A stretch of 64,000 nucleotides of DNA from JBBEAM01 sp040882845 (lineage in GTDB: Bacteria; Pseudomonadota; Alphaproteobacteria; Kiloniellales; DSM-21159): assembly GCA_040882845.1 (NCBI GenBank), contig JBBEAM010000009.1, forward strand, positions 62,001 to 126,000, in the 5' to 3' direction. The translations under genes and the position numbers were made by a program. The notes under the pieces are model-generated. The model had not been told where the DNA came from. It saw nothing but the letters and a program-made list of their open reading frames with translations, and did no database searches. This document shows positions 1 to 8,900 of the stretch, in pieces (within the stretch, counting starts at the first letter, position 1; the number at the start of each line of letters is the position of its first letter).

Positions 1-159
1 GTATTGAAGTTTTCCATTAAATATTATTTATAGCCAATTAGGCAGGCTCAGGATTTACCGATAGGATTTGATTTTCTGGCGATTGCTCACTCCTAAGGAA
101 GCTAACCCAAGCAGCCTGACACATAATTCTGTATCCAGGTTTGAGTCTGGGAGGCAGGT

Positions 160-370
160 GTGGGACGTACTTACAGTTTGGATCTGCGATGCTATGTGAT
201 TGGAGGTGGAGCGCCGGTTCGGGGTAGGGCTGCGTTGTTTTCGGTCGCCCCCTCGACGGCCATTAACTGGAACCGCCAGTGGCGAGAGGCTGGGTCGTTG
301 GGTCCCGCCCCTCAAGGCCAGCCGCCGGGCCCGCAGTTGGACGATCACGAGGCCTTCATTCTCGCTTTTT
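160..370 (+). pseudogene. IS630-family transposase N-terminal fragment, decayed
   Basis: Reading from a GTG at 160 gives MGRTYSLDLR, a typical IS630-family transposase N-terminus. Further on come segments resembling its helix-turn-helix (ERRFGVG in one frame, STAINWNRQWREAGS in another), so at least two frameshifts interrupt it. Similarity stops near DDHEAFILA at about 370, where unrelated sequence matching an IS5 transposase begins on the other strand. No DDE catalytic region is present, so this is a dead fragment. I recognised no terminal inverted repeats. Bases 1-159 are AT-rich and hold nothing I can identify. Confidence 0.65.
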
Positions 371-371
371 T

Positions 372-704
372 TGGAGGAGGAGAAGGATGTTGCGCTCGAT
401 GACATACTTTCGCCTGTAAGCGATTGTGTCGATTAGATACGGCGCGGTTCGTGAGGCGGTCGATGGGATGACGGCTTCGTCTGAAGTGCTCTGCATCGTA
501 AGCTTTATCAGCAGGCAATCGCTTGGGCTTCGCAACAGCATCCATCAGTGGTTTGGCCATGGAGATGTCGGCTAGATTGCTTGGCGTCAGCGAGAAGGTG
601 ATCGGCCGGCTGCGATAATCGGGCCAGGACACGGATTCTACTCGTCCTACCGCAGCGCGAGCGACCGATCGCCAGACTTTCCTCCCCCTTTTCGCCAGAA
701 GCAT
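372..704 (-). pseudogene. IS5-family transposase C-terminal fragment, frameshifted
   Basis: The minus strand encodes an IS5-type DDE transposase stretch: SNLADISMAKPLMDAVAKPKRLPADKAYDA, then in another frame the continuation AVIPSTASRTAPYLIDTIAYRRKYVIER. The frame change falls near 480-490. The ADKAYDA and YRR..VIER signatures are characteristic of the family. The N-terminal half and the extreme C-terminus are missing, so it cannot be active. It is sandwiched between the IS630 remnant and the truncated Rhs core, suggesting successive insertions that cut off the 5' part of the Rhs gene. Confidence 0.65.
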
Positions 705-811
705 AACGATGCGCGCGGCATGAGAGCTATCGGGGTGAGTTCCTCCGGGACGGGGTCGCAGATGGTCGGCAGGCCGACGACTGGCAGCTGCTCGCCAACC
801 CGCTCGCCTAC

Positions 812-2098
812 ATGGCCACGGTCACCCCCAGGGGCTTTACCGGCCAGGAGCACCTTGACACCACCGGCCTGGTGCACATGAATGGGCGGGTCTACGACGC
901 CAAGATCGGCCGCTTCCTCTCCGCCGATCCCCACCTGCAGGACGAAACCAACCTCCAGGCCTACAACCGCTATTCCTACGTCCTCAACAATCCGCTCTCC
1001 TACACCGACCCCAGCGGGTTCTTCTTCAAGAAGCTGTTCAACGCCTTCAAAAGCGTCTTCAAGGCGGTCACAAGCGTCACGACCTTCGTGCTCAAAAATG
1101 CCCTGCGCGAGGTCGGCAAACTCAGCGCCAAGGTCCCGGGGCTTTCTGTGGCCATTCAGGGCGCGGCCTGCTTCTATGGAGGACCAGCGGGCTGTGCCGC
1201 GGCTGCGGCACTACTCACATATGCATCAGGAGGATCTCTCAAAGATGCCGCCATAGCTGCCGCTTTCGCCTATGGCGCCGCGAACGTCTGGCAGACTGTG
1301 GGGGCGGGGCTCGCGGATTTCACGGCTGCCCAGGGGCTGGGCGTTGCCGAAGGTGCGCTCCTCAAGGGCGCTGTCCACGGTACCGTCGGCGGGGCACTCT
1401 CGGCTGCTCAGGGCGGCTCCTTCCATGAAGGCTTTATCGCCAACGGCGCCGCGGGGCTGTCAACGCCGCTGATCTTCGGTACAATCGGCACCGGTCTCGG
1501 TATCGAAGACATCGCAGCGCGCACCGCCGCCGCCTCCGTCGTCGGCGGCGCTGCGGCAGAGCTCGCAGGTGGGAACTTCGAGAACGGGGCCACGACCGCA
1601 GCTTTCGCGTGGGTGTTTAATACTGAGGGGAGCGTAATTATAGAAAGCGGTTGGGGAGAAGCATTTGATAAAGAAAGGTGGCAGAGAATTCATGTAATAA
1701 ACGAGGGAGATAGGCATTATAGAAGCATTTATTTTGATGCAGGAGAAAGGATAGCGATTGCACCTAGTAGTGGCGCACCCCACTGGAATGATAATTTCGT
1801 GATTTATGTCATGGCGGTGCCGGTTGATGGAATTGGAGGGCCTTTGAGCTCTTCGATTGTAAGTCCAGAGTGGTACATTCCTATCAAGGTAACGGCAGGA
1901 CCAACAGGCCATGGGATTGCAAATTATTATGTCTTTCGAGGAAGTACTTCATCTGCTTACAATAGATGGCGTATAAGCTATCCCTATCAGCAATCAGGAA
2001 ATTCAAATAGTCAACACACAGCGATAGATATCTATGTACCAAAAGGAGGGGCACATGGAGGAATCAACAGATGGGTACGCGAACACAGTCCTTTCTAG
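812..2098 (+). CDS. 5'-truncated Rhs core with variable toxin-like C-terminal tip
   Basis: The open frame runs back to 707, after a stop at 704-706; 812 is only the first ATG. Residues 1-70 hold the end of an Rhs core (GFTGQEHLDTTGLVHMNGRVYD, GRFLSADP, LNNPLSYTDPSG). Residues ~75-268 form an Ala/Gly-rich hydrophobic segment ending GNFENGATTAAFAWVFN, a pretoxin arrangement known in polymorphic toxins. From about base 1620 composition turns sharply AT-rich and residues ~270-428 form an unrecognised domain. In Rhs systems this tip is the secreted toxin; that role is inferred here. The large N-terminal Rhs cage is absent, so the locus is probably an orphan tip. The stop codon lies inside the next gene. 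Confidence 0.7.
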   Translation: MATVTPRGFTGQEHLDTTGLVHMNGRVYDAKIGRFLSADPHLQDETNLQAYNRYSYVLNNPLSYTDPSGFFFKKLFNAFKSVFKAVTSVTTFVLKNALREVGKLSAKVPGLSVAIQGAACFYGGPAGCAAAAALLTYASGGSLKDAAIAAAFAYGAANVWQTVGAGLADFTAAQGLGVAEGALLKGAVHGTVGGALSAAQGGSFHEGFIANGAAGLSTPLIFGTIGTGLGIEDIAARTAAASVVGGAAAELAGGNFENGATTAAFAWVFNTEGSVIIESGWGEAFDKERWQRIHVINEGDRHYRSIYFDAGERIAIAPSSGAPHWNDNFVIYVMAVPVDGIGGPLSSSIVSPEWYIPIKVTAGPTGHGIANYYVFRGSTSSAYNRWRISYPYQQSGNSNSQHTAIDIYVPKGGAHGGINRWVREHSPF

Positions 2099-2489
2099 GT
2101 CTATGATGTTTGGAGTTACACTGATCGCTTTGCCCCTTTTTTCGTGCGATGAACCTAGGCCAGAGAGGAGTGATTGCATTTCCGGAATTCGTATGGATTG
2201 GACCGAAGTTTTAGACCCGTATGATTTTATTAATAACTTTAAGCTTCCATATGAAGGTGATTTTCATGGCGCTATAGCTGGAGTAGCAATTTCTCAAGAC
2301 AAAACTAACATTTTTGTACAGTATTCTGGTGAGCACTGCAAAAACAAAAAAATCCTAACAGAAAGATTAATTTTATTCTGGAATAAGGGAGATACTGAGA
2401 TTCCAGAATTCGAAATCCTTGATATGAAAATTGAACCATCTACTAAAACCATTGACTTGCGAGGTGAAGAATGGTCTGATAACGAGTAA
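2055..2489 (+). CDS. Putative immunity lipoprotein for the Rhs tip
   Basis: This 144-residue protein is encoded in AT-rich DNA and overlaps the last 44 bases of the toxin-like tip. I chose ATG 2055 because AAGGAGGGG lies five bases upstream; ATG 2103 is an alternative with a poorer ribosome site. An N-terminal hydrophobic stretch (MMFGVTLIALPLFSC) ends in Cys before DEPRPE, a plausible lipobox, so it is predicted to sit on the periplasmic face of a membrane. I do not recognise the family. The assignment as immunity protein rests on position, overlap and shared base composition, the usual layout of Rhs toxin-immunity pairs. Confidence 0.5.
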   Translation: MEESTDGYANTVLSRSMMFGVTLIALPLFSCDEPRPERSDCISGIRMDWTEVLDPYDFINNFKLPYEGDFHGAIAGVAISQDKTNIFVQYSGEHCKNKKILTERLILFWNKGDTEIPEFEILDMKIEPSTKTIDLRGEEWSDNE

Positions 2490-2501
2490 GTGAATGTAAT
2501 T

Positions 2502-2518
2502 TTTTGATAATATCAAAA
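2502..2518 (+). terminator. AT-rich perfect dyad after the immunity gene
   Basis: TTTTGATA-A-TATCAAAA is a perfect 8+1+8 inverted repeat starting 12 bases after the stop codon of the putative immunity gene. It lacks a GC stem and a clean U-tract, so its role as a terminator is uncertain; it could also be a protein-binding dyad. From about 2520 to 2640 the sequence is AT-rich and I see no gene. Confidence 0.3.
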
Positions 2519-2642
2519 CTATTTTACCGCTATCTTTGTCAAGGTTTTATTGCGTGCAAATCAGTTATTATAGAATTTGTCGTATATGACTACCTCTTTA
2601 TTGACTGGATGCATTACGCGGCTCTAAATCTGAATAGGGTTT

Positions 2643-3075
2643 TTTACATTCTACGACGATCTCAACCGCGTCACCGAGGCTTGCCGTGGGCTGTCCGTCC
2701 CCCGGACGGCCAGCCTAGGCAAGGGCGCGGAGCGCCCCGCCCACGGCCTGGGCACCGACGTGGTCACCGTCACCTACGACGACCTCGGCAACATCGCCTC
2801 CAAGTCCGACGTCGGCACCTACACCTATGAGGAGGCCCACGGCGGCTGCGCCTCGGGCCACGCCGGCCCGCATGCGGTGACCACGCTCTCAGGCAGCGTC
2901 AACACCACCTATTGCTACGACGAGAACGGCGACATGGTCTCCGGCGACGGCCGGACGGTGAGTTACAGCGCCTTCGGCAAACCGGTCTCCATCGTCAAGG
3001 GCGCCGAAACCACCACCTTTCGCTACGGCCCCGACCGCCAGCGCTTCGAGCGGATCGACAGCGGCGCCGGCCGAG
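2643..3075 (+). pseudogene. Rhs repeat fragment, no start and no tip
   Basis: The frame through 2643-3075 reads as Rhs/YD repeats: FYDDLNRVTEA, VTYDDLGNIASKSDVGTYTY, CYDENGDMVSGDGRTVSYSAFGKPV, TTTFRYGPDRQRFERI. Similarity ends near 3075, just before the stop of the convergent regulator gene; the frame stays open to 3275 only as antisense of that gene. The fragment corresponds to a part of an Rhs protein lying upstream of the core found at 707-1020, so the two pieces are in reversed order. GC content returns to the genomic level here. It is a rearrangement relic with no ribosome-binding site of its own. Confidence 0.65.
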
Positions 3076-3078
3076 CGC

Positions 3079-4092
3079 TCAGGCCATCTGCGCGCTGTCG
3101 CTGGCGCTCGCCGCGCCTTCGGCAGCCGCCGGCAGGCCGCGTTCCTTGCGCGGGGTGCGGCCGAAGTAGTCGCGGTAGCACTTGGAGAAGTGCGAGGCCG
3201 AAACGAAGCCGCAGGCCAGGGCCACGTCGATCACCGACATGTTGGTCTGCAGCAGCAGCAGCCGCGCCTTGTTGAGCCGCAGCTCGAGGTAATAGCGCGC
3301 CGGGGAGCGGCTGAGGTACTTGCGGAACAGCCGCTCGAGCTGCCGGGTGGAGAGCCCGGCCTGCTGCGCCAGCTGGCTGCGCGACAGCGGCTCCTCCAGG
3401 TTCTCCTCCATCACCCCGATCACGCTCAGCAGCTTGGGATGGCGCACGCCGAGGCGGGCCGGCAGGGACATCCGCTGGTGGTCGTGGCGGTCGCGGATCC
3501 GCTCGTGCATGAACTGGTCGGCGACCTGGGCCGCCAGCTCGTGGCCGTGCTGCAGGGTGATGACGTTGAGCATCATGTCGAGCGAGGCGGTGCCGCCGGC
3601 GCAGGTGAAGCGGTGGCGGTCGATCTCGAACAGCTCGTTGGTGACCTGCAGGTCGGGAAACTCCTCCAGGAAGGAGGCGATGTTTTCCCAATGGATGGTG
3701 CACTCGTAGCCGTCGAGCAGCCCGGCCTTGGCCAGCAGATAGGTGCCGGTGCAGATCGCGCCGATGTCGGCGCCCTTGCGGTCGAGCTTGCGCAGCCAGG
3801 AAATCAGTTCCTTGTTGACCGCCTTCTGCACGTCGATGCCGGCGCAGAGCGCGACGGTGTCGTGCTTGAGCGCCTCCTCGAGCCCGCCCTCGGGGGTGAT
3901 CACCAGGCCGTTGGAGGCGGCGACCGGCCCGCCGTCCTGGGAGAAGACGCGCCAGCGGTAGAGCGGCGTGCCCTTGATTCTGTTGGCCAGGCGCAGCGGC
4001 TCGATCGCCGACACGAAGGCGATCATCGAGAAGTTCGGTACGAGAACGAAGCCAACGTTCTGCGGAAGCTCACGCGGAGCAGAACCCAACAT
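3079..4092 (-). CDS. GbdR-like AraC-family regulator of glycine betaine catabolism
   Basis: A 337-residue regulator with the GlxA/GbdR architecture: an N-terminal DJ-1/PfpI-like domain (VGFVLVPNFSMIAFVSAIEPLRLANR; GAICTGTYLLAKAGLLDG) and a C-terminal AraC helix-turn-helix (SRSQLAQQAGLSTRQLERLFRKYL and IDVALACGFVSASHFSKCYRDYFG). GbdR-type activators switch on glycine betaine, dimethylglycine and sarcosine catabolic genes in response to betaine or dimethylglycine. I start at ATG 4092, preceded by GAGGGATGG; an upstream ATG at 4149 would add 19 basic residues lacking family similarity. It is divergent from soxB with a 244-base gap, a typical activator position. Its 3' end abuts the Rhs relic. 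Confidence 0.8.
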   Translation of the reverse strand: MLGSAPRELPQNVGFVLVPNFSMIAFVSAIEPLRLANRIKGTPLYRWRVFSQDGGPVAASNGLVITPEGGLEEALKHDTVALCAGIDVQKAVNKELISWLRKLDRKGADIGAICTGTYLLAKAGLLDGYECTIHWENIASFLEEFPDLQVTNELFEIDRHRFTCAGGTASLDMMLNVITLQHGHELAAQVADQFMHERIRDRHDHQRMSLPARLGVRHPKLLSVIGVMEENLEEPLSRSQLAQQAGLSTRQLERLFRKYLSRSPARYYLELRLNKARLLLLQTNMSVIDVALACGFVSASHFSKCYRDYFGRTPRKERGLPAAAEGAASASDSAQMA

Positions 4093-4142
4093 CCGCCATC
4101 CCTCAAGCGAATCGCGCCGGCTTTTTCGGCGTGGGCGGGAAT

Positions 4143-4190
4143 GTGACACAAAATTTCCGGTGTCGCGATTTGAAAATTACCCGCCGGAAA
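4143..4190. promoter_or_regulatory. Candidate operator between gbdR-like gene and soxB
   Basis: In the divergent intergenic region TTTCCGG (4154-4160) and CCGGAAA (4184-4190) form a perfect 7-base inverted repeat separated by 23 bases. GACAC (4145-4149) and GTGTC (4160-4164) form a second, nested dyad. Such symmetry is expected for a regulator controlling both directions, but no confirmed binding consensus was compared. It is labelled a candidate only. Confidence 0.3.
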
Positions 4191-4336
4191 GACACAAGCG
4201 GGAGGCGCGGCGGAAGCGCTTTTTCAGCAGCTTGCAGCGCTTCCCGCCTGCCGTGTCCGCGACATGCGTACGCGTTGCAAAACCGACGGCCGCCTGACAC
4301 CATGCAGCCGCAACTGACAGGGGTGGCCGACCGTTC

Positions 4337-5590
4337 ATGAAAGCGCGCTATTCGATCTTCAGCCTGGTCCGCAACGCGCTGAACTACCATCAGGATTGGC
4401 CGGAAGCCTGGCGCGCGCCGGAGCCCAAGGCGGAATACGACGTGGTCATCGTCGGCGGCGGCGGGCACGGCCTGGTCACCGCCTACTACCTCGCCAAGGA
4501 GCACGGCATCCGCAACGTCGCGGTGATCGAGCGCGGCTGGATCGGCGGCGGCAACACCGGGCGCAACACCACCATCGTGCGCTCCAACTACCTCTGGGAC
4601 CAGAGCGCGGCGCTCTACGAGCATTCCCTCAAGCTGTGGGAGGGGATGAGCCGGGAGCTGAACTACAATGTGATGTTCAGCCAGCGCGGCGTGCTCAACC
4701 TGGCGCACAATCAGCACGATCTGCGCGAGCTGTCGCGGCGGATCAACGCCAACCGCCTCAACGCCGTCGACTCCGAATTCCTGACGCCGAAGCAGATCAA
4801 GGAGTTCTGCCCGGTGATCGACCTGCGCGAGAAGGGCCGCTATCCGGTGCTCGGTGGCTCGCTGCAGCGGCGCGGCGGCACCGCCCGCCACGACGCCGTC
4901 GCCTGGGGCTACGCCCGCGCCGCCGACGCCCTGGGGGTCGATATCATCCAGCAGTGCCCGGTCGAGGGCTTCGTCATCGACAAGGGCCGGGTGACCGGCG
5001 TGCGCACCGCCAAGGGCACGATCAAGGCCAAGAAGGTCGGCTTGGTGCCGGCCGGCCACGCCTCGGTGCTGGCCAATCTCGCCGGATTCCGCCTGCCGGT
5101 GACCAGCCAGCCGCTGCAGGCCCTGGTCAGCGAGCCGGTCAAGCCGATGCTCGACTGCGTGGTGATGTCGAGCGCGGTGCACGCCTACATCAGCCAGTCC
5201 GACAAGGGCGAGATGGTGGTCGGCGCGGGCGCCGATCCCTACATCGGCTACGGCCAGCGCGGCTCCTTCCAGATCACCGAGGAGACTTTGGCGGCGATCT
5301 GCGAGCTGTTTCCGATGTTCCGGCGGCTGCGCATGCTGCGCCAGTGGGGCGGCATCGTCGACATCTGCCCCGACGCCAGCCCGATCATCTCCAAGACCCC
5401 GGTCGAGGGCCTCTACCTCAACTGCGGCTGGGGCACCGGCGGCTTCAAGGCGACCCCCGGCTCCGGCCATGTCTTCGCCCACACCATCGCCAAGGACGCG
5501 CCGCACAGGCTGAACGAGGCCTATTCGCTCGACCGCTTCACCAGCGGTTTCCTGGTCGACGAACACGGCGCCGCCGCCGTGGCCCACTGA
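4337..5590 (+). CDS. soxB: Sarcosine oxidase subunit beta
   Basis: This 417-residue flavoprotein is the catalytic beta subunit of heterotetrameric sarcosine oxidase, which demethylates sarcosine to glycine with transfer of the C1 unit to tetrahydrofolate. An N-terminal FAD Rossmann motif is visible (VVIVGGGGHGLVTAYYLAKEHG, residues ~37-58) followed by the DAO fold. GGTARHDAVAWGYAR contains His185, at the position where this family attaches FMN covalently. The C-terminal NCGWGTGGFKATPGSG loop is conserved. It is the first gene of soxBDAG, 14 bases before soxD. The length is normal. The neighbouring regulator and dimethylglycine dehydrogenases favour sarcosine over N-methylglutamate as substrate, since homologous MgdA enzymes exist. 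Confidence 0.9.
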   Translation: MKARYSIFSLVRNALNYHQDWPEAWRAPEPKAEYDVVIVGGGGHGLVTAYYLAKEHGIRNVAVIERGWIGGGNTGRNTTIVRSNYLWDQSAALYEHSLKLWEGMSRELNYNVMFSQRGVLNLAHNQHDLRELSRRINANRLNAVDSEFLTPKQIKEFCPVIDLREKGRYPVLGGSLQRRGGTARHDAVAWGYARAADALGVDIIQQCPVEGFVIDKGRVTGVRTAKGTIKAKKVGLVPAGHASVLANLAGFRLPVTSQPLQALVSEPVKPMLDCVVMSSAVHAYISQSDKGEMVVGAGADPYIGYGQRGSFQITEETLAAICELFPMFRRLRMLRQWGGIVDICPDASPIISKTPVEGLYLNCGWGTGGFKATPGSGHVFAHTIAKDAPHRLNEAYSLDRFTSGFLVDEHGAAAVAH

Positions 5591-5604
5591 GCCGAGGACG
5601 CAAG

Positions 5605-5898
5605 ATGCTGCTGATCCCCAATCCCTGGACCGAGCCGCGCCCCGACGTGGAATACAGCTACGGCGGCGAGGCGCATATCGAACGGCCGAAGAATCCCGAG
5701 GCGCTGAGCGACGCGGAGTGGGCCGACTATCTGTTCATGCGGACCAACGCCAAGGGCATCTCCCTGGAGCGCTGGTGCCACACCCACGGCACCCGGCGCT
5801 GGTTCAACATCGCGCGCGATACCGTCACCTACGAGATCCTCGTGGTCTATCCCATGGGCGCCAAGCCGCCGAAGCTCGAGAAGCGGGAGTACCTTTAG
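5605..5898 (+). CDS. soxD: Sarcosine oxidase subunit delta, zinc ligands replaced
   Basis: A 97-residue delta subunit recognised by YGGEAHIERP, DYLFMRTNAKGISLERW and RRWFNIARDTVTYEI. In characterised heterotetrameric sarcosine oxidases this small subunit binds structural zinc through Cys6, Cys9, His59 and Cys63. Here residues 6, 9 and 63 are Asn, Thr and Thr (MLLIPNPWTE; CHTHGTRRW) and only His59 remains, although Cys58 and His61 lie beside it. The fold may therefore be metal-free or use an altered site. It lies between soxB and soxA in the canonical order, three bases before soxA. Confidence 0.88.
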   Translation: MLLIPNPWTEPRPDVEYSYGGEAHIERPKNPEALSDAEWADYLFMRTNAKGISLERWCHTHGTRRWFNIARDTVTYEILVVYPMGAKPPKLEKREYL

Positions 5899-5901
5899 GC
5901 C

Positions 5902-8900
5902 ATGGCGCAGGAATTCCGACTGGCCGAGGGCGGTCTGATCGACCGCGGCAAGCCGGTCTCCTTCAGCTTCAACGGCAAGGCGCTGCAGGGTTATCAGGGC
6001 GACAGCCTCGCCTCGGCGCTGCTCGCCAACGGCGTGCACTTCGTCGGCCGCAGCTTCAAGTACCACCGGCCGCGCGGCATCGTCACGGCGGGAGTGGAGG
6101 AGCCCAACGCCATCCTGCAGCTCGGCCGGGATCCGCGCACCGACCCGAACATGCGCGCCACCCAGACCGAACTCTATCCGGGTTTGACCGCTGCGCCGCA
6201 GAACTGCTGGCCGTCGCTGGAGTTCGACATCGGCGCGGTGAATTCGAAGCTCTCGCGCTTCTTCCCCGCCGGCTTCTACTACAAGACCTTCATGTGGCCG
6301 GCCTCCTTCTGGATGACCTACGAGAAGCTCATCCGCAAGGCGGCGGGCCTCGGCAGGTCGCCGGCCACGCGCGACCCCGACCGCTACGACCAGACCTTCG
6401 CCCACTGCGACGTGCTGATCGTCGGCGCCGGCCCGGCCGGGCTGGCGGCGGCGCTGGCGGCGGCGCGCAGCGGCGCACGGGTGATCCTGGCCGAGCAGGA
6501 CTGCGCCCTGGGCGGCAGCCTGCTCAGCGAGCCGGAGAAGAGCATCGGCGGCAAGCCGGCGCTGGAGTGGGTCGCCGCGGCGGAGCGCGAACTCGCCGAG
6601 TATCCCGAAGTGCGGGTGCTGAAGCGCACCGCGGCCTCCGCCTACTTCGACCACAACTTCGTCACCCTGCTGGAAAAGGTCACCGACCACCTGCCCGAAA
6701 GCGAGCGGCCCGATCGCCTGCCGCGCCAGCGGCTCTGGGAGGTCCGCGCCGGCCAGGTCGTCATGGCGACCGGCGCCATCGAGCGGCCGCTGGTGTTCCG
6801 CGACAACGACCGCCCGGGGATCATGCTGGCCTCGGCGGCGCAGAGCTATCTCAAGCGCTATGCCGTGAAGCCGGGCCGGACCGCCGTGCTGTTCACCGCC
6901 AACGACGGCGCCTATGCCACGGCCATCGCCCTGCACAAGGCCGGCGTCAAGGTCGCCGCCGTGGTCGACCTGCGCGAGCGGCCCGAGGGTCCGCTGACCG
7001 ACGAGGCCGAGATGCTGGGCCTCAACGTAATCGGCAACTCCGCCATCGTCGGCACCACCGGCGGCAAGCGGGTGACCGGCGTCCAGGTCGCGCCGCTGAA
7101 GATCGCCGGCGAGGTGGTGACCGCAGCGCCCTACACCATCGACTGCGATCTGGTGCTGAACTCCGGCGGCTGGTCGCCCTCGGTGCATCTCTTCTGCCAG
7201 TCCAAGGGCACGCTGAAGTGGGACGAGACCCACGACTGCTTCGTACCCGGCGAGTCGATGCAGAAGGCGCAGAGCGTCGTCGGTTCGGCCAACGGCGCCT
7301 TCGACCTCAAGTCCTGCCTGGCCGAAGGCGACAAGGCCGGCGCCGAAGCTGCCGCCGCCCAGGGCCATAAGCCCAAGGGTCGCAAGAAGCCGGCGCCGAA
7401 GTGCGACGATACCGCCAGCTTCCTGCCGGCGCGCTTCATCTACTGCGTGCCCTCGACCCAGCCGCTGGGCCAGGGCGGCAAGCACTTCATCGATCAGCAG
7501 AACGACGTTACCGCCGCCGACATCGAGCTGGCGCTGCGCGAAGGCTACCGCTCGATCGAGCACGTCAAGCGCTACACCACCACCGGCATGGGCACCGACC
7601 AGGGCAAGACCGGCAACGTCAACGCCATCGGCATCGTCGCCGCGCACTTCGGCAAGACGCTGCCCGAGGTCGGGGTCACCACCTTCCGCCCGCCCTTCTC
7701 GCCGACCACCTTCGGCGCCTACGCCGGGCGCAACGTCGACGAGCTGCTCGATCCCGTCCGCACCACGCCGATCCACGTTTGGCACGAACGCAACGGCGCG
7801 GCCTTCGAGGACGTCGGGCAGTGGAAGCGCGCCTGGTACTACCCAAAGGACGGCGAGGATCTCCACGCCGCGGTCGCACGCGAGTGCCTGGCAGTGCGCG
7901 AAACCCTCGGCATCATGGACGCCTCGACCCTGGGCAAGATCGACATCCAGGGCCCCGACGCCGCCGAGTTCCTCAACCGCATCTACACCAACGCCTGGTC
8001 GAAGCTGGAGGCCGGGCGCTGCCGCTACGGCCTGATGCTCGGCGAGGACGGCATGGTCAGCGACGACGGCGTCACCGCCTGCCTCGGCGAGAACCACTAC
8101 CTGATGCACACCACCACCGGCAACGCGGCACCGGTGCTGGCGCATCTTGAGGAGTGGCTGCAGACCGAATGGCCCGAGATGAAGGTCTATCTGACCTCGG
8201 TGACCGAGCAGTACGCCACCATCTCGATCGCCGGGCCGAACGCACGCAACCTGCTGTCGGAGATGACCAAGATCGACCTGTCCTCCAACAACCTGCCGCA
8301 CATGTCCATGACCGAGGGCGAGGTGGCCGGGATCCAGGCGCGGGTCTTCCGCGTCTCCTTCACCGGCGAGCCGGGCTACGAGATCAACGTGCCGGCCTCT
8401 TATGGTCTGGCGCTCTGGCAGGAGCTGATGACCGCCGGCGAGAAGTACGGCATCACCCCCTTCGGCACCGAGACCATGCACGTGCTGCGCGCCGAGAAGG
8501 GCTTCATCATCGTCGGCCAGGAAACCGACGGCTCGGTCAACCCGCGCGATCTGGGGATGGACTGGATCATCTCCAAGCAGAAGGACTTCATCGGCAAGCG
8601 CTCGCTCTACCGCAGCGACATGGAGGATCCGAACCGCAAGCAGCTGGTCGGCATTCTGACCGAGGATCCCAAGGAGGTGCTGCCCGAGGGCGCGCAGCTG
8701 GTCGAGCGGCTGAAGGACCAGCCGCCGATGGAGATGGTCGGCCATGTCTCCTCCAGCTACTGGAGTCCCAACTGCGGCCACTCCATCGCGCTGGCTCTGG
8801 TCAAGGGCGGGCTCGGCAAGCAGGGCCAGACGATCTTCGCCCCGCTGGAGGGCGGCAAAACGGTGAAGTGCAGCATCGCTTCGCCGGTATTCTTCGATCC

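Noticed and set aside
5521..8781. 1086-residue open frame on the minus strand opposite soxA and soxD
   Set aside because: It is antisense to well-supported sox genes and composed of His/Arg/Leu/Gly/Asp-rich text typical of high-GC shadow frames; no motif or ribosome site supports it.
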